Shown here: piece after piece, positions 32,375-44,458 of the stretch
Position numbering within the stretch: position 1 is the stretch's first letter
Layout: each line of letters starts with the position of its first letter
Assembly: GCA_963853835.1 (NCBI GenBank)
Contig: OY970834.1
Location: 36,983,257 to 37,047,256, forward strand
Source of the DNA: Calendula officinalis
Taxonomy: Eukaryota; Streptophyta; Magnoliopsida; Asterales; Asteraceae
Direction of reading: 5' to 3'
Length of the DNA stretch: 64,000 nt
Made by a program: the position numbers and the translations under genes
The notes under the pieces: generated by a model
What the model saw: the letters and a program-made list of their open reading frames with translations, nothing else
Told to the model about the DNA's origin: nothing
Databases searched by the model: none

Positions 32375-35300
32375 ATGGTGAACACTCGTAGAAGTGGGAA
32401 AGCCCCGGAGAACCGGGAGGAGGAAGTACCTCCTGTTGAGAGGGTGGATGAGCAAGAAAGTCAACCATCAATGCATCGGGTTGACGAATCGGAGGTCGGA
32501 GCTAATAGAACTCCGGTGACCATGGCGGATCTCCAAACTATTATCGACCAAATCAAGGGGACGGTGGCCGAGGAAGTGCACCGAATTATTGGAGACCGTG
32601 AAAGGTCGGGTGGAGACCGTGAATCCGAAGCTAAGTCGGATGAGAAAACCGGAGGTAGTGGCACCGGGGAAGGGAAGTCCTCCACGGGCGGCCAAAGTGA
32701 TGCTAGGGCTAGGCCCGTTGTGAAAGAAGGTTGTTCATTTAAATCCTTCATGGCTTGTAAGCCAAATGTGTATGCGGGTAGTTCGGACCCGAAGGTAACA
32801 ATGAGGTGGATCCGAGAAACCGAGAGGGTTATCGGAAGTAGTAAGTGTAAGGATGTTGATATGGTGACGTATGCGTCACAATTGTTGAAAGAGGATGCGA
32901 TGGTTTGGTGGGACATCGTATATGAGACCCTAGGGAGGGAGGTGATTGAGAAGATGTCGTGGGACGAGTTCACCGCGAGATTGAAAAAGAAATTTTGTCC
33001 CGAAAGGGATTTGGAAAAGATGCACGAAAAGTTTGTGACCCTTAAGAAGGGTGATATGTCAATCGAAGAATACTCGAGGGAGTTCACGGGATTGCTCCCG
33101 TTTGTTGCTAAGACCTACTCGGATGAGAGGTTGAGGGTAGTCCGGTACGCTAGTGGGTTACCGTGGGACTACCAATTGGAGGTGAAGAGGGCGGTTTCAC
33201 TAGATGAGGCCATTAGTGCCGCCCGGGGTGTGGAAGAGGTGAATGTGGCACGTGTTGCCGAGAGGGCCCATGTGGGCGAGAAAAGGAAAGCCGAGAGCGG
33301 CTCTAGTTCGTTCAAGAAAGGGAAGTTCACCTCGAGCTTCTCTAAGCAAGGTAGTGTTGGCTCGTGCAAGAAGTGCGGGAAGACTCATACCGGCGGGTGC
33401 CGAGGAGAGTCGAAATCTTGTTTTAATTGTGGAAGGGCGGGGCACATAGCCCGAGATTGTAGGGCCAAGTCGTTGGTCGATGTTGAATGCTTCTCGTGTC
33501 ACGAGAAGGGGCACTATAGCAATGTGTGCCCAAAGAAGGGAATCGAGTCGATGGTGTCCACGGCTCAAAAGAAGGTGGAACCGGCCAAGGTGAAGGGACG
33601 ATCCTTTCAACTCACCCGAGAGGAGGCGAAGGAGGCACACGATGTGGTGTCAGGTACTCTATTCATTAACTCCTTGCCAACTCATATTTTGTTTGATTCG
33701 GGTTCTAATTATTCGTTTGTGTCTTATGAGTTCGGTTGTAAATTGAATGTGCCGTCCGAAATGTTAGATGAGGTTTATGAAATAGAAGTAGCCGACGGGA
33801 AAACGTCTATGGTTGAATGTATTTATAGAAATTGTGAACTAGAGATAGACGGTAGAAAGTTTAAGGTGGATTTGTTGCCCATGGGAATTAGGGCGTTTGA
33901 TGTGGTTATTGGTATGGATTGGTTGGGTATGCACCAAGCCAAGATTTTGTGTGGGAAGAAAATTGTGTCGATTAGGACACCCGAGAACGAGAAAGTGTAT
34001 GTATACGGGGAGAAACGACATCACATGCCTAATGTGATTACCGCTATTAAGGCGAGGAAAAGTATATCAAAAGGTTGTGCATCTTTTATTGCATATGTAT
34101 TAGATGGTCGGAAAGAAAAGAAGTCAATGGATGATGTCAAAATTATTCGGAATTTCCCCGAGGTATTTCCCGATGATTTGCCCGGTTTGCCACCGGAGAG
34201 ACAAGTTGAATTTAAAATTGATTTAGTTCCGGGGGCGACGCCGATTGCCCGTGCTCCCTATCGTTTAGCTCCCACCGAGATGCGGGAATTGATGACCCAG
34301 TTGCAAGATTTATTAGATAAGGGTTTTATTCGTCCGAGTTCGTCACCGTGGGGTGCACCGGTGCTATTTGTTAAAAAGAAAGACGGTTCGATGAGAATGT
34401 GTATTGACTACCGAGAGTTGAATAAGGTAACTATTAAGAACCGTTACCCGTTGCCGAGAATTGATGACTTATTCGATCAATTGCAAGGTGCTAGTTATTT
34501 CTCAAAGATCGATTTGAGGTCGGGTTATCACCAAGTTCGGGTGAAAGAAGGCGACACCGAGAAGACGGCTTTCCGTACACGTTATGGTCATTATGAATTT
34601 CTAGTGATGCCGTTTGGTCTTACCAACGCACCGGCTATTTTTATGGATTTGATGAATCGGGTTTGTAAACCGTTCCTTGATAAGTTTTTGATCGTGTTTA
34701 TTGACGACATTTTGATTTATTCGAAAACCGAAGAAGAACACGAGAGTCATTTGAGGCTCGTGTTGGATGTATTAAAACGGGAGAAGTTGTATGCAAAATT
34801 CTCGAAGTGTGAGTTTTGGTTGCGGGAAGTGCAATTCTTAGGTCACGTGGTGACGTGTGATGGTATTAAGGTTGATCCGTCCAAGATTGAAGCGGTGTCA
34901 AATTGGGAGCCTCCGAGGACTCCTACCGAGGTTAGAAGTTTTCTTGGGTTAGCCGGTTATTACCGGAGGTTTATACAAGACTTCTCAAGAATCGCGATTC
35001 CACTCACGAAGTTAACGAGAAAAAGTGAGAAGTTTGTGTGGGAGAAGAAGCAAGAAGAGGCGTTTAAGTTGTTAAAAGAAAAGTTATGTAACGCGCCGAT
35101 ACTCACGTTACCGGATGGTATGGAAGATTTTGTGGTTTATAGTGATGCTTCGAATCAAGGGCTCGGTTGTGTGTTGATGCAAAGAGGTAAAGTGATCGCG
35201 TATGCTTCGCGACAATTGAAGAATGCGGAATTGAGGTACACGACACACGACTTGGAATTGGCGGCGATTATATTTGCCTTGAAGTTGTGGAGGCATTATT

Positions 35301-36984
35301 TGTATGGCACTCGGTGTACATTGTACACGGATCATAAGAGTTTGCAATATGTGTTTACAGAAAAAGACCTTAATATGCGACAAAGAAGGTGGATCGAGTT
35401 GATAGCCGACTATGATTGTGAAATTGTGTATCACGCGGGTAAGGCGAATGTGGTGGCCGATGCCTTGAGCCGAAAGGTATATGAAAACCCGAACCGAGGA
35501 ATTTTATCACGTATAGAAGTCGTCTCGAGCATCATCGAAAGAATCAAGAATGCCCAACGAGAAGTTATGGGAAAAGACGAGTTAAGACAAGAACGGTTAG
35601 GTAAAAACCAACATTTTCTCGAAAATGCACAAGGGTTGAAGACCGTAGGCGGTCGTATTTGGGTTCCTAAGTTCGGTGGTATCCGAAAAGAGTTGTTATA
35701 TGATGTGCACAAATCGAAGTATTCGATTCACCCGGGAAGTACAAAGACGTACCAAGATATGAAACGGGTTTATTGGTGGCCCGGAATGAAAACGAGAGTG
35801 GCCAAGTATATTTCTAAGTGTGCCACGTGTGCACAAGTGAAAGCCGAGCATCAAGTACCGTATGGGGTAGCTCAATCATTGGTGGTGCCGGCCGGGAAGT
35901 GGGAAGATATAACTATGGATTTCATAGTGGGTTTACCGAAGACGAGTAGAGGTCACGATGTCATTTGGGTCATAGTTGACCGGTTGACCAAGAGTGCGTT
36001 ATTTCTAGCAATTCGGGAAACATTGCCACTTGAGAAATTGGCTAAGTTGTATGTTGATGAGGTGGTTCGACTCCACGGGGTTCCGTTATCGATTGTGTCC
36101 GATAGAGACGCGAGGTTTACCTCGAGATTTTGGCGATCTTTACAAGAAGAATTGGGTACAAAGTTGCGGTTGAGCACGGCTTATCACCCGCAAACCGACG
36201 GTCAAAGTGAAAGAACAATTCAAACGGTCGAAGATATGTTGAGATCGTGCGTGCTAGATTTCGGTGGTAAATGGGATGAACATTTACCGTTAGTCGAGTT
36301 CTCGTATAATAATAGTTATCACTCGACTATCAAGATGCCGCCTTATGAGGCGTTGTATGGAAGAAAATGTAGAACTCCATCTTGTTGGTTGGAAGCGGGA
36401 GAGACGAAACTCACGGGTCCCGAGATCGTGAGAGTGACAAATGAAAAGATTGGTATTATTCAAACCAACATGAAAGTCGCCCAAGATAGACAACGAAATT
36501 ATTCGGGTTTGAAGAAAAGGCCATACGACTTGGATGTCGGTGATATGGTCATGTTGAAGGTGTCACCTTGAAAAGGTGTGATGCGGTTTGGTAAAAGGGA
36601 AAGCTAAGTCCAAGATATGTGGGACCGTTTAAAATATTGAAACGGGTCGGGCTTCAAGCTTTTAAGTTGGAACTTCCACCCGAACTTCAAGGTGTGCATG
36701 ACACCTTTCACGTGAGTTATTTGAAGAAGTTTATCGGGGAAGTTGAGAATATTATTCCATTGCAAGAGTTGCGGGTTGACGGCCCGAATCGGTTGATTGA
36801 AGAGCCTGAAGCTATATTAGAGACGAAAACAAAGAAGCTTCGGAATAAGGAGATCGAGTTGGTATTGGTCAAGTGGAAGCATTCATTTGGGCCGAATTTG
36901 ACTTGGGAAGTCAAGGACGAGATTCGGAAGAGGTACCCGGATTTCGTGAACTATGATGAGATTCCGAGGACGGAATCTTCTTAA
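32375..36984 (+). pseudogene. Gypsy A gag-pol polyprotein, broken in the C-terminal integrase region
   Basis: Open from the ATG at 32375 for 1398 codons. Gag domain at about residues 120-300, then CCHC knuckles at about 349 (CFNCGRAGHIARDC) and 372 (CFSCHEKGHYSNVC). Protease active site LFDSGSNYS at about 440. RT has SKIDLRSGYHQ and FIDDILIYS (about 775). RNase H has YSDASNQGLG (about 922). Integrase has an H-H-C-C finger and DDE residues (D about 1182, about 1245 and E about 1280). A TGA at 36569-36571 replaces a Trp codon present in element B, and a 1-bp loss near 36594 shifts the frame. The remaining frame (36619-36984) encodes the integrase end and a chromodomain-like tail (LVKWKHSFGPNLTWE). 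Confidence 0.95.
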
Positions 36985-36996
36985 GGGGTAGATAGT

Positions 36997-38794
36997 TGTA
37001 ACGACCCGAAATTTGTAAATAAATAAAATAAATAAAAATATGATAATTATGGATAAATCATATTAAAACCGTAGGAATTGGTTTCGTGTCGTTTGGAGTC
37101 CGTATGAGAAAGTTATGGACAAAACCGTGTTGAAACCTAGACCGAAAAGTGCAGCCCTGCTGCACAGCGCGAGCCTGGCGCGAGCAAAACGCGAGGTTGA
37201 GCAGAGGGGCCAGAGCTGATTCGCGAGAAAGTCGCGTCGACTTCGCGTCGACTTCGCGGCGCGATCCAGACGCGAGCTGGGCGCGAAGTCTGGTATAAAG
37301 CGGCGACCAGCGGGAAGACCCGCGTCCTTTCGCGGCGCGAGCTCGGCGCGAGCTCGGCGCGAGCCAGTCCGACCAGTGCAATAAATTCGGGTTTTTAGCC
37401 ATAAATGCAGATTGAAAACCCTAGCTTCTTTCAAAGACGATTTTCGAGTGCAAGGGCTGTTTTGGGTTGATTTCTTCATCAAAGCTTGGTAGATTTTACT
37501 CATAAGTGAAGATTTAAGGTATATCTTCACTCCTTGATCTTTGTAGCTTTAGATCTATGTATTTTAATGGTTGGGTTTGAAACCCTAGTTCTTGGGGTTA
37601 TGGATTATGGTGATATAAATGGTGTATACACTTAATAGATGGTATATTAACAAGGAAAACAAGTGTATGATTATGATTTGTAAGAATCTTAAGGGTTGGT
37701 CAAACCTAGGGTTTGATAATCACCATATTTGGGGGAAATGGATTGATGGGTGTTATCTAGAGGTAGATGAACACATTGATAGTAGATTGTGATGTTGAAT
37801 ATTGTATGATCATTGTTTTAGGCTTTCGGTGACATCTTGGAAGTCGGTGAAATTGTGAAACAAGAGTTTTGGTGTCAAGAACACGGGTGGAGCATCTTTA
37901 TTGCTAAGGTGAGTACGTGTGGAACTTACTGAGTACATAGCCTTTTAAACATTTTCATTACTTGTGTTATGGTCTATTTGCTTAATTGTGTAGACTAGTA
38001 GTTGATAGTTAGTTATACCTATGATAGTATTGAACTAACTTGTTGATGATGAAAGTGATAGCCGAGAGCTAGATTTGCATAACCATAGGGTTATTATGAG
38101 ATTGAGATGATGTGATGATACGGGCTACTCCCGATCATGAGGTGTGGATTGAGGGGCAGTTGGGCGTATTCCCATCGACTCTTCCACGTTGGTCATGAGA
38201 TGACACGGGCAACTCCCGGTCATGAGGTGTGGAGTGAGGGGCAGTTGGGTGAATTCCCAGGTGAATTCCCATCGACTCATCCACGTTAGTTATGCGATGT
38301 CACGGGATACTCCCGGTCATGAGGTGTGGAGTGAGGGGCAGTTGGGGTGAATTCCCATCGACTCATCCACGTTAGTTGTGATTGCTAGGTAAGCAAAGTT
38401 GTTAGGGTCACACTAAGGTGACTAGACTGGATGGTTGGATATATATATGTATATTGATTGGTTATATGAAATGTGACATTCATTTTATTATCGGGTCTAA
38501 ACCCATGTAGCTCACGAGACGTTTTTGTCTCACGTACTCCTTGTTTCGTTTTGCTATGTACTCAGGTTCGGGATCGAAGGCTTAGGTACGCATGGATAGA
38601 GATGCGGGACCTAGAATAGAAGAGCATTAGATTGGATTTAGTCTTAGCTTGGTTATGATCTATTTTGTAACACCTACTTTTATACTCTGATTTCATACCA
38701 AGGTTTTTGTAAATCCGAATTTGGAAATGTTCTTCTATTTATAAAATGTTTTATTTTGGGCCAATATTTGGTATTAAAAATATGAGGTGTTACA
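36997..38794 (+). repeat. Gypsy A 3' LTR
   Basis: 1798 bp. Preceded by the purine-rich AAGGGGTAGATAG, the likely PPT. The tandem repeats lie at about 38113-38375. Identical to the 5' LTR apart from a few substitutions and the two slippage indels. Confidence 0.95.
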
Positions 38795-39095
38795 TTTGGA
38801 GCATGAATGTAAAAGAATGTAGATCGGCTTTTGCTCGTTGTTTTTGTTGAGCATTATATCGAGCAGGAGGAAGTGGAGTCCGACCACCAATAACTAGAGG
38901 ATTTCCATTTGGAATAGCAAGAACATCTTCATAAAACACAGCCACCCCATTCTCAAGAGAATCTTGAATTTCAGTTGCCAATTCATGATGTTTAATAAAG
39001 TGGAGAAATCATATTTTCCACTGAGCATATTCACCTCGGTATAAAACCGGAGGTTTGAGATCGGTTCCGATTGAAAGAGCATCTTTTGACGTCAT
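38795..39095 (-). pseudogene. Copia gag, N-terminal part
   Basis: Starts with ATG at 39095 (MTSKDALSIGTDLKP), then a small deletion near 39020 breaks the frame after EYAQWK. The next frame continues (HHELATEIQDSLENG, NAQQKQRAKADLHSFTF) up to the gypsy A insertion at 38794/38795, where the sequence carries on at 30327. Confidence 0.88.
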
Positions 39096-39462
39096 TTTGA
39101 AGCGATTTTAAGTTGCAATTTTTTGTGAGTGAAAATTCAAAATCTCCAAAATGATCAAATGATTTTTCCAGATGGTAAAATATACTATAAATGTAGCCTA
39201 GATTTTCGAATTGGTGTAAACCGATAAACGGATCAAAAACTAGGGCTCCACGAAGTTTGGAATTTTACCGAAAAATCACAAAAACGTGAATAAAGTGTCT
39301 AAAACAAGCGTTTTTGGACCGAGACGGCGGTTTATCACGTCGTAGCTTTCGTTTATAGCTTCGATTTGACTACTTATGGGCTTTAAACGGACACCCGAGC
39401 TGAAAGTTATGATCGTTTTAGTATAACCCCTTTTGTCACACAATTTTGAGTTTGAGGAAAAT

Positions 39463-39750
39463 GTTCGGGCCGAAGTTCTATTGGGCCGAAGAACAATGTT
39501 CGGGTTTGTGGTGTTCGGTAATTAATGTTCGGGCCGAAGATCAAGTTCGGGCCGAAGTTCTATTTGGGCCGAAGATCGAGTTCGGGCCGAAGTCATGAAA
39601 TGTTCTTCGGGCCGAACAGTTTCTTGGGCCGAAGACTGAAATCGAACACTTGGGCCGAACACTATGTTCGGGCCGAACACTTGTGAGCCGAATACTGAAT
39701 GTGCCGTACAGTAGAAGTTCGGGCCGAACTAGTTCATCGTGTTCGAGCCG
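39463..39750 (-). repeat. Leader array of near-palindromic TTCGGGCCGAA motifs (copia 5' UTR)
   Basis: Eleven copies of GGGCCGAA, six of them within the near-palindrome TTCGGGCCGAA, plus a few degenerate versions, spaced about 15-50 bp apart, between the PBS and the gag start. Each copy can pair with itself or with any other copy. The rest of the leader (39096-39462, 39751-40170) is AT-rich and has no clear features. Confidence 0.8.
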
Positions 39751-40170
39751 AGGACTTTCGCAGAACAGCAAAAAACTCACCAAATTGATCCTAGTTTGCT
39801 CAATTCTCAACCAAAACCATTGATTCCAATCACAAACTGCTCGAAAATCAATTGCTAACACTCGAATCCGATCATATATCCCAAAACATAACACATCTGA
39901 TCGAATTTTGCAAATTACAGTCGTTTTTTTAAGTTTTTTCAACTTTTTCACTAAAATCACTGAATCATGATCAAATGTTGATGGAATTGATCGAAATTTG
40001 ATTCTATTCCTATTAGAATCAATGAAGAAAAATGAATCTTCAATCAAATCATCAATTCCAAACGAAAAATTTGTAAATTAATTTTCAAGTGACGAACAAA
40101 ACTTTTTCAATCAAAAACTCAGATCTGGATCAAATCATCACGAATTTGGATCTACTCTTAGAGAGTTTAT

Positions 40171-40182
40171 GCTCTGATACCA
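40171..40182 (-). other. Copia primer binding site (initiator tRNA-Met)
   Basis: TGGTATCAGAGC on the minus strand, two bases inside the 5' LTR, is complementary to initiator methionine tRNA. Confidence 0.9.
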
Positions 40183-40184
40183 AT

Positions 40185-40447
40185 TGAGAGATCTAATGTG
40201 ATTGAATTCAAGCTAATCCATGGTGATTTGATCAAAGTTGAAGAATCAAAGTGTGTGTTTAGTGTGTGTGTTCTTGAGAGAGAATGAAGAAGGGAAGAGA
40301 GCTTTCAAAATGTTAATGCATTGAAAGTATGGGAAAGCTTACATCCAAAGACAAACATACAACATTATATACTCCTCACCACTTAACAAAGGAAAAGTTA
40401 ACTAACGGACTTAAAGGTCAAAATCTATTACAGAAATAGTCCTAACA
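40185..40447 (-). repeat. Copia 5' LTR
   Basis: 263 bp, TGTTAGGACT...CTCTCA on the minus strand, flanked by TAACA (40448-40452). Confidence 0.95.
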
Positions 40448-40728
40448 TAACAGTATAGCACATATATTAAAAACAACGAAATAAGAATAAAAGGAGGACA
40501 TATAGAATCCATTATTGTTATATATATTTTATATGATGATTTTATCTACAACTTATCGTTGATCAGAATGTTTGTGCATATATGTGTTATGCTTATCATA
40601 GAAGGATTGACGTTGACCTTTTAAGAGTGATGAACCCTAATATTGTTTTTTATGTTAACAATCATCCCCATTGTTGGGGGATTGACGATTTCCAATTTTA
40701 ACATGCATTTTGAGATAAGTATTGAATA

Positions 40729-40993
40729 CTTCATCCGTCCCATAAAAAACTTCTCATTTTGCTTTTACATAAGTTTTTAGATGATAATTAGTGGTGGAGC
40801 CATTAATAATTTTTTTGATTAAAATATAAGGTTGGTTGGAGAGAAAAAGATAATTAGTGGATATTAGTGGTGGGGTCTTTAGTAATAATAGTTTTTTTTT
40901 ATTGTGTGGAGCCCATCAAATATGAGAAATGAAAAGTTTATTGTGGGATAAAATTTTAGAATGAAATGAGAAGTTTTTGTGGGACAGAGGGAG
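40729..40993. mobile_element. Stowaway-like MITE (Tc1/mariner)
   Basis: 265 bp with TIRs CTTCATCCGTCCCATAAAAA and the inverse ...GTGGGACAGAGGGAG, flanked by TA on both sides. Same family as 44079 and 46369. 40453-40728 before it is AT-rich spacer without features. Confidence 0.85.
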
Positions 40994-41054
40994 TATAATA
41001 TAAGGGATTTGATTAGATTGATGATCGATACTGATAAGACTAATATATTACGGA

Positions 41055-41110
41055 TTTTGTATTCGTATTCGTATTCGTATTTGTATTTGTATTTGTATTC
41101 TTATTTATAT
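41055..41110. repeat. TTCGTA/TTTGTA hexamer microsatellite
   Basis: About eight tandem hexamers, TTCGTA grading into TTTGTA. Confidence 0.8.
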
Positions 41111-41333
41111 TACGGTTTCATAAAAAACTTAAAAACATAGACTACATACAATTGAACTAGAAAATTGTATTTATAAAGAACAAAAAAATGAACTTGAATT
41201 TTATAACAAGAAAATTATATACGATTCGAGGTGTATTAGGATCGAGATACTCAATTAGTGAGTTTATTATATACGATTATAAAGAACTGTATCTAGTATA
41301 TAATATAAGGACACACAATTTTAACAATCATTA

Positions 41334-41659
41334 GAGCATCAGGTACCATGACGGTGGAGATGGTATGGTCCCCCGTGGCGTCAGTTTTGGCGGCACCAAG
41401 GCCAAGCCACCACAATGTTTGTGGGCTGCGCCGAAGGCTACAGTGTTTGGCCGGCGCATGAGTAGAGAGGAGAGAGTGTGTTTTGTTTTTGAGGTATTTT
41501 GTGAATGTGAGTATGTTAGTGGGTCCCAAAAGGGGTGTTTTGGGTTGAATTATGAGTGAATGAATATTTGAAGGTGTAAATGTAAAGTGGAGAATGCTAA
41601 GGTAATATTGATAAGACGTTAAAGTGGCAATTTGGCTCAAACTATAGTACCCGATACTC
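41334..41659. mobile_element. PIF/Harbinger-like MITE
   Basis: 326 bp between GAGCATCAGGTACCATG and the inverted GAGTATCGGGTACTATAG, flanked by TTA on both sides (41331-41333, 41660-41662). The left half is GC-rich compared with surrounding DNA. Confidence 0.75.
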
Positions 41660-41662
41660 TTA

Positions 41663-42232
41663 TTGACATTTCATTTCTTATTTCAAAACTCACAGTTTTA
41701 TGCCAAGAAACCTCAAAATAATTATATAAGTAAATATAAGTTAATTATTATACAATAATTGAAAAGATTCATCAATTTGGTTGGACAGTTCATCATCTGT
41801 TGAATTGCTCTGTAAAGTGCGTAAACTGGTGATTGTTGAACCTAATTTGGCCTTTTTCATTTTGTTCTCCCACTTTAACTAAATGCTATAATTGATCACA
41901 CGAAGGTGAGAGAATAACAATATTTACGTTTTGTGTGTACATGATATTATATACCAAACATGAATTGGTGACACTTTAGGATGGATAGTGGAAAAGAGTT
42001 TAAAAATGATAAGGGATACTTCTTATATTGTTTATATCAGAATAAAAACTCGACTTTCTCCGGATAACTTGAACATGTATACCTTTCCATTTACCCGTTT
42101 GCACGTGAAGAGGTAACTTACGAGTTACTCCGTAAAACTTATAAGTCTCATCGTCAAACTTATTTCCCAATTTATTTTTCTGTACTAAACATATACGAGT
42201 AATAAACATTTACTTTTAGTATAATGCATATA
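41663..42232. other. Intergenic, no feature seen
   Basis: AT-rich sequence between two MITEs without a gene or clear repeat. Confidence 0.4.
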
Positions 42233-42240
42233 GGAGTAAT

Positions 42241-42943
42241 TAGGGGTGTTCGTTTGGATAATTTGGATATATCCGAACCAAATAGGTGAATCCAAATGGA
42301 TTTTGGATTTTAAATGTTCAAATCGAACCATACAAACTAATTTAAATCCAAACCGATCCGAACCAAATTACAATTTGGTTGGTTTGGATTTGTCCGAACC
42401 AAACCATTTTTTTCTTAATATACTTCTAGGGCTGTCAAAACCTGACACGACACGACAAAAATACACGAAACGAAACGAAATTGGGACGAAATTGAAATTT
42501 GAATTCGTGTCGTATTCGTGTTGTGTAAAACAAACACGAAATCTTGCCGTGTCGTGTTCAGATATTAACATAACTAATATTAAGTTTATTATATACAATT
42601 TCAAAAACGATAAACTACTTTATACACAAAAAATAAGTCTAATTCATCGCTTGTGAGATTTCAAACCATGAGATATTCTATTAATTTCCATAGTTCATAG
42701 ATATTTGATCTTTTAGAAATGTGCTAGAATTGTTGGATATATATTTAAATAAATGTAAATCAAACCGTTTACTATTTAGATTTTTTGGATAATCCGGATT
42801 TTATAATGAAAATCAAGTCCAATCCGAATACCAAACTATTAATTTGGTTCAAGTCCAAACCGATTCAAAAAACCAATCCAAACAATCCAATCCAAATTGT
42901 CCATTTGGACAATCCGGTTATATCCGAATAGTGAACACCCCTA
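42241..42943. mobile_element. hAT-like MITE, possibly with a nested second element
   Basis: 703 bp, ends TAGGGGTGTTC and GAACACCCCTA, flanked by GGAGTAAT and GTAGTAAT (7 of 8 match). Interior has AATCCAAA/CCGAACCAAA repeats. A TAGGGCTGTCAAAACCTGAC start at about 42429 with ACACGAC repeats looks like the end of another hAT-type element inserted inside. Confidence 0.8.
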
Positions 42944-42951
42944 GTAGTAAT

Positions 42952-43440
42952 TATATGAATGTCTACAAGCATATGTATTATCTGTGCATTTTCTATTTTA
43001 TTATTTGCATACGTATTAGACATGTTTATACAAATATTTAATTAGTTACATGTATCGTTTTCTACATATATTATCCACATCATTTCAGTAGTATTTAAAA
43101 AATTAAATTGTAGAACTATTAAAATTATATGGTATGGTGACACAAGTCCACAACCACTTTGAAATACGACTACCACACCGAGAACCACACCAAACATACT
43201 TTTTACTCGAAGTTAACCATCCATCATTTACCCAATTAACAAAACTCTATAAATTATTATACTTAAAATATCAAAATCGAGTTCAATTATATTTAGATCA
43301 TGATTTTTACACCATATTTTTTAATCTATCTACCACAATTATTGTATTATATATTTATACATTATATAGTTATACTTGTACATTGTGCTATAAGTATCAA
43401 AATTTTTAATATACAAATTAATTCCCATTATATTTATTAG
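42952..43440. other. Intergenic, no feature seen
   Basis: AT-rich. Short accidental frames only. Confidence 0.4.
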
Positions 43441-43824
43441 AGTCCGGATCCGGTGAAGACTCTTTTCCCGGTGAGGACTGCGAGGACTAAAAAAAAAACA
43501 CTAAAAATGATCCAAAACAATTTTTTTTGAAAAAAATTTCTTTTTTAAATATCTAAATCGCAGCCTATAAGATCCAAAAAAAAAAGTTTTTCAAAAATGA
43601 TCCGAAAAAAAAATATAGATCATAATAATGATCCACAAAAAAATATGGATCATTGTTATGATCTGCAAAAAAAAGTGGATCATAATTTTTTTTCGAATTT
43701 TTTTTTTGTCAAATGTAGTAATTATCATGGTGAGTTATATATATTTTTTTCGGAATTTTTTGAAATTTTTATGATGTGTCCTCGCGAGTCCTCACCATTT
43801 TTTGAGTCCTCACAGGATCTCACT
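43441..43824. mobile_element. MITE with AGGACT-rich terminal inverted repeats
   Basis: About 45-bp imperfect TIRs: GATCCGGTGAAGACTC...GGTGAGGACT at the left against the inverse of GAGTCCTCACAGGATC at the right. ATATTTATTA occurs on both sides and may be the target duplication. The core has repeated GATCATAA/TGATCC units separated by A-runs (43595-43690). Superfamily not assigned. Confidence 0.65.
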
Positions 43825-44078
43825 TCATATTTATTATTTATTTTTTCTAAAAGTAATTTAATCGATTAAATAAAGATGGTAAGACGGTGACAACGAACAA
43901 GGGTTCAACTAGACGCTTACGTTGCGAACACCTTTGGATGCCCTTTCCTTTAACTGAATCTTGCTTGGGCTGGCAATTTTCTTTTGTTTATTCTATTTCA
44001 TTATTCTTTAGGTTTCAATTTATTATATTCTAAAATAATTTGTTTTAAATTATTATTTTAATTCAACACTGTTTTATA

Positions 44079-44343
44079 CCCTCTCCGTCCCACAAAAAAA
44101 CTTCCCATTTGGCTTTTGCACATGTTTTTAGGTAATAGTTAGTGGTGGGGTAATTGATAATACTTTTGATTAAAATATAAGGTTAGATTGGAGAGAGAAA
44201 GATAGTTAGTGGATATTAGTGGTGGGGTTTTTAATAATACTAGTTTTTTATTGGGTGGAGCCCACCAAATATGGGAAATGGAAAGTTTTTTGTGGGACAA
44301 AAGTTTAGAGTGAAATGGGAAGTTTTTTGTGGGACGGAGGGAG
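44079..44343. mobile_element. Stowaway-like MITE
   Basis: 265 bp with CCTCTCCGTCCCACAAAAAA and the inverse ending ...GTGGGACGGAGGGAG, TA on both sides. Same length as the copy at 40729. Confidence 0.88.
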
Positions 44344-44458
44344 TATGTTATTATCAATTATCAATTTATGTAGAAGTATGACTATCTACATATAACCTAC
44401 TATATACATTTTCTTTGAAAGAAATTTATACTTCCTGCGTTTTAAAATAAGTGATACA

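Larger units (their letters stand above)
30328..38794 (+). mobile_element. Gypsy element A (Ty3/gypsy chromovirus, Tekay/Del-like), nested in copia
   Basis: 8467 bp with LTRs 30328-32126 (1799 bp) and 36997-38794 (1798 bp), both TGTAACGACCC...TGTTACA, and a perfect TTTGG target duplication (30323-30327, 38795-38799). PBS at 32130. Order gag, PR, RT, RH, INT, chromodomain. Insertion disrupts the copia gag. The LTRs are almost identical, differing mainly by one 12-bp and one 11-bp slippage in a GCGCGA tract, so it is younger than its host copia (LTRs about 97% identical). Confidence 0.97.
21012..40447 (-). mobile_element. Ty1/copia LTR retrotransposon, split by gypsy element A
   Basis: Bounded by 263-bp LTRs (21012-21274 and 40185-40447) and a perfect TAACA target duplication (21007-21011, 40448-40452). 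The element reads right to left: LTR, PBS, leader, gag, second gag-like frame, protease, integrase, RT, RNase H, a 2.4-kb noncoding tail, PPT, LTR. Removing the nested gypsy element and its 5-bp TSD leaves about 10.96 kb, long for a copia element with such short LTRs. INT before RT places it in Ty1/copia. The large gag region suggests a SIRE/Maximus-like or related lineage, but I cannot fix the clade. The LTRs differ at about 7 of 263 positions. Several single-base frame breaks make it nonautonomous as read. Confidence 0.95.

Noticed and set aside
32461..33087. Minus-strand open frames across the gypsy pol genes
   Set aside because: Antisense shadows of gag-pol in a region of biased codon use.
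21012..40447. Envelope-like gene in the copia element
   Set aside because: The 2.4 kb after RNase H has no long open frame, signal peptide or membrane segment. It holds the hairpin repeats.
41365..41559. Short GC-rich open frame in the 41.3-kb region
   Set aside because: It lies wholly within a PIF/Harbinger-like MITE and resembles no protein.
43134..43409. Possible small gene
   Set aside because: AT-rich frame without motifs, splice context or codon bias.
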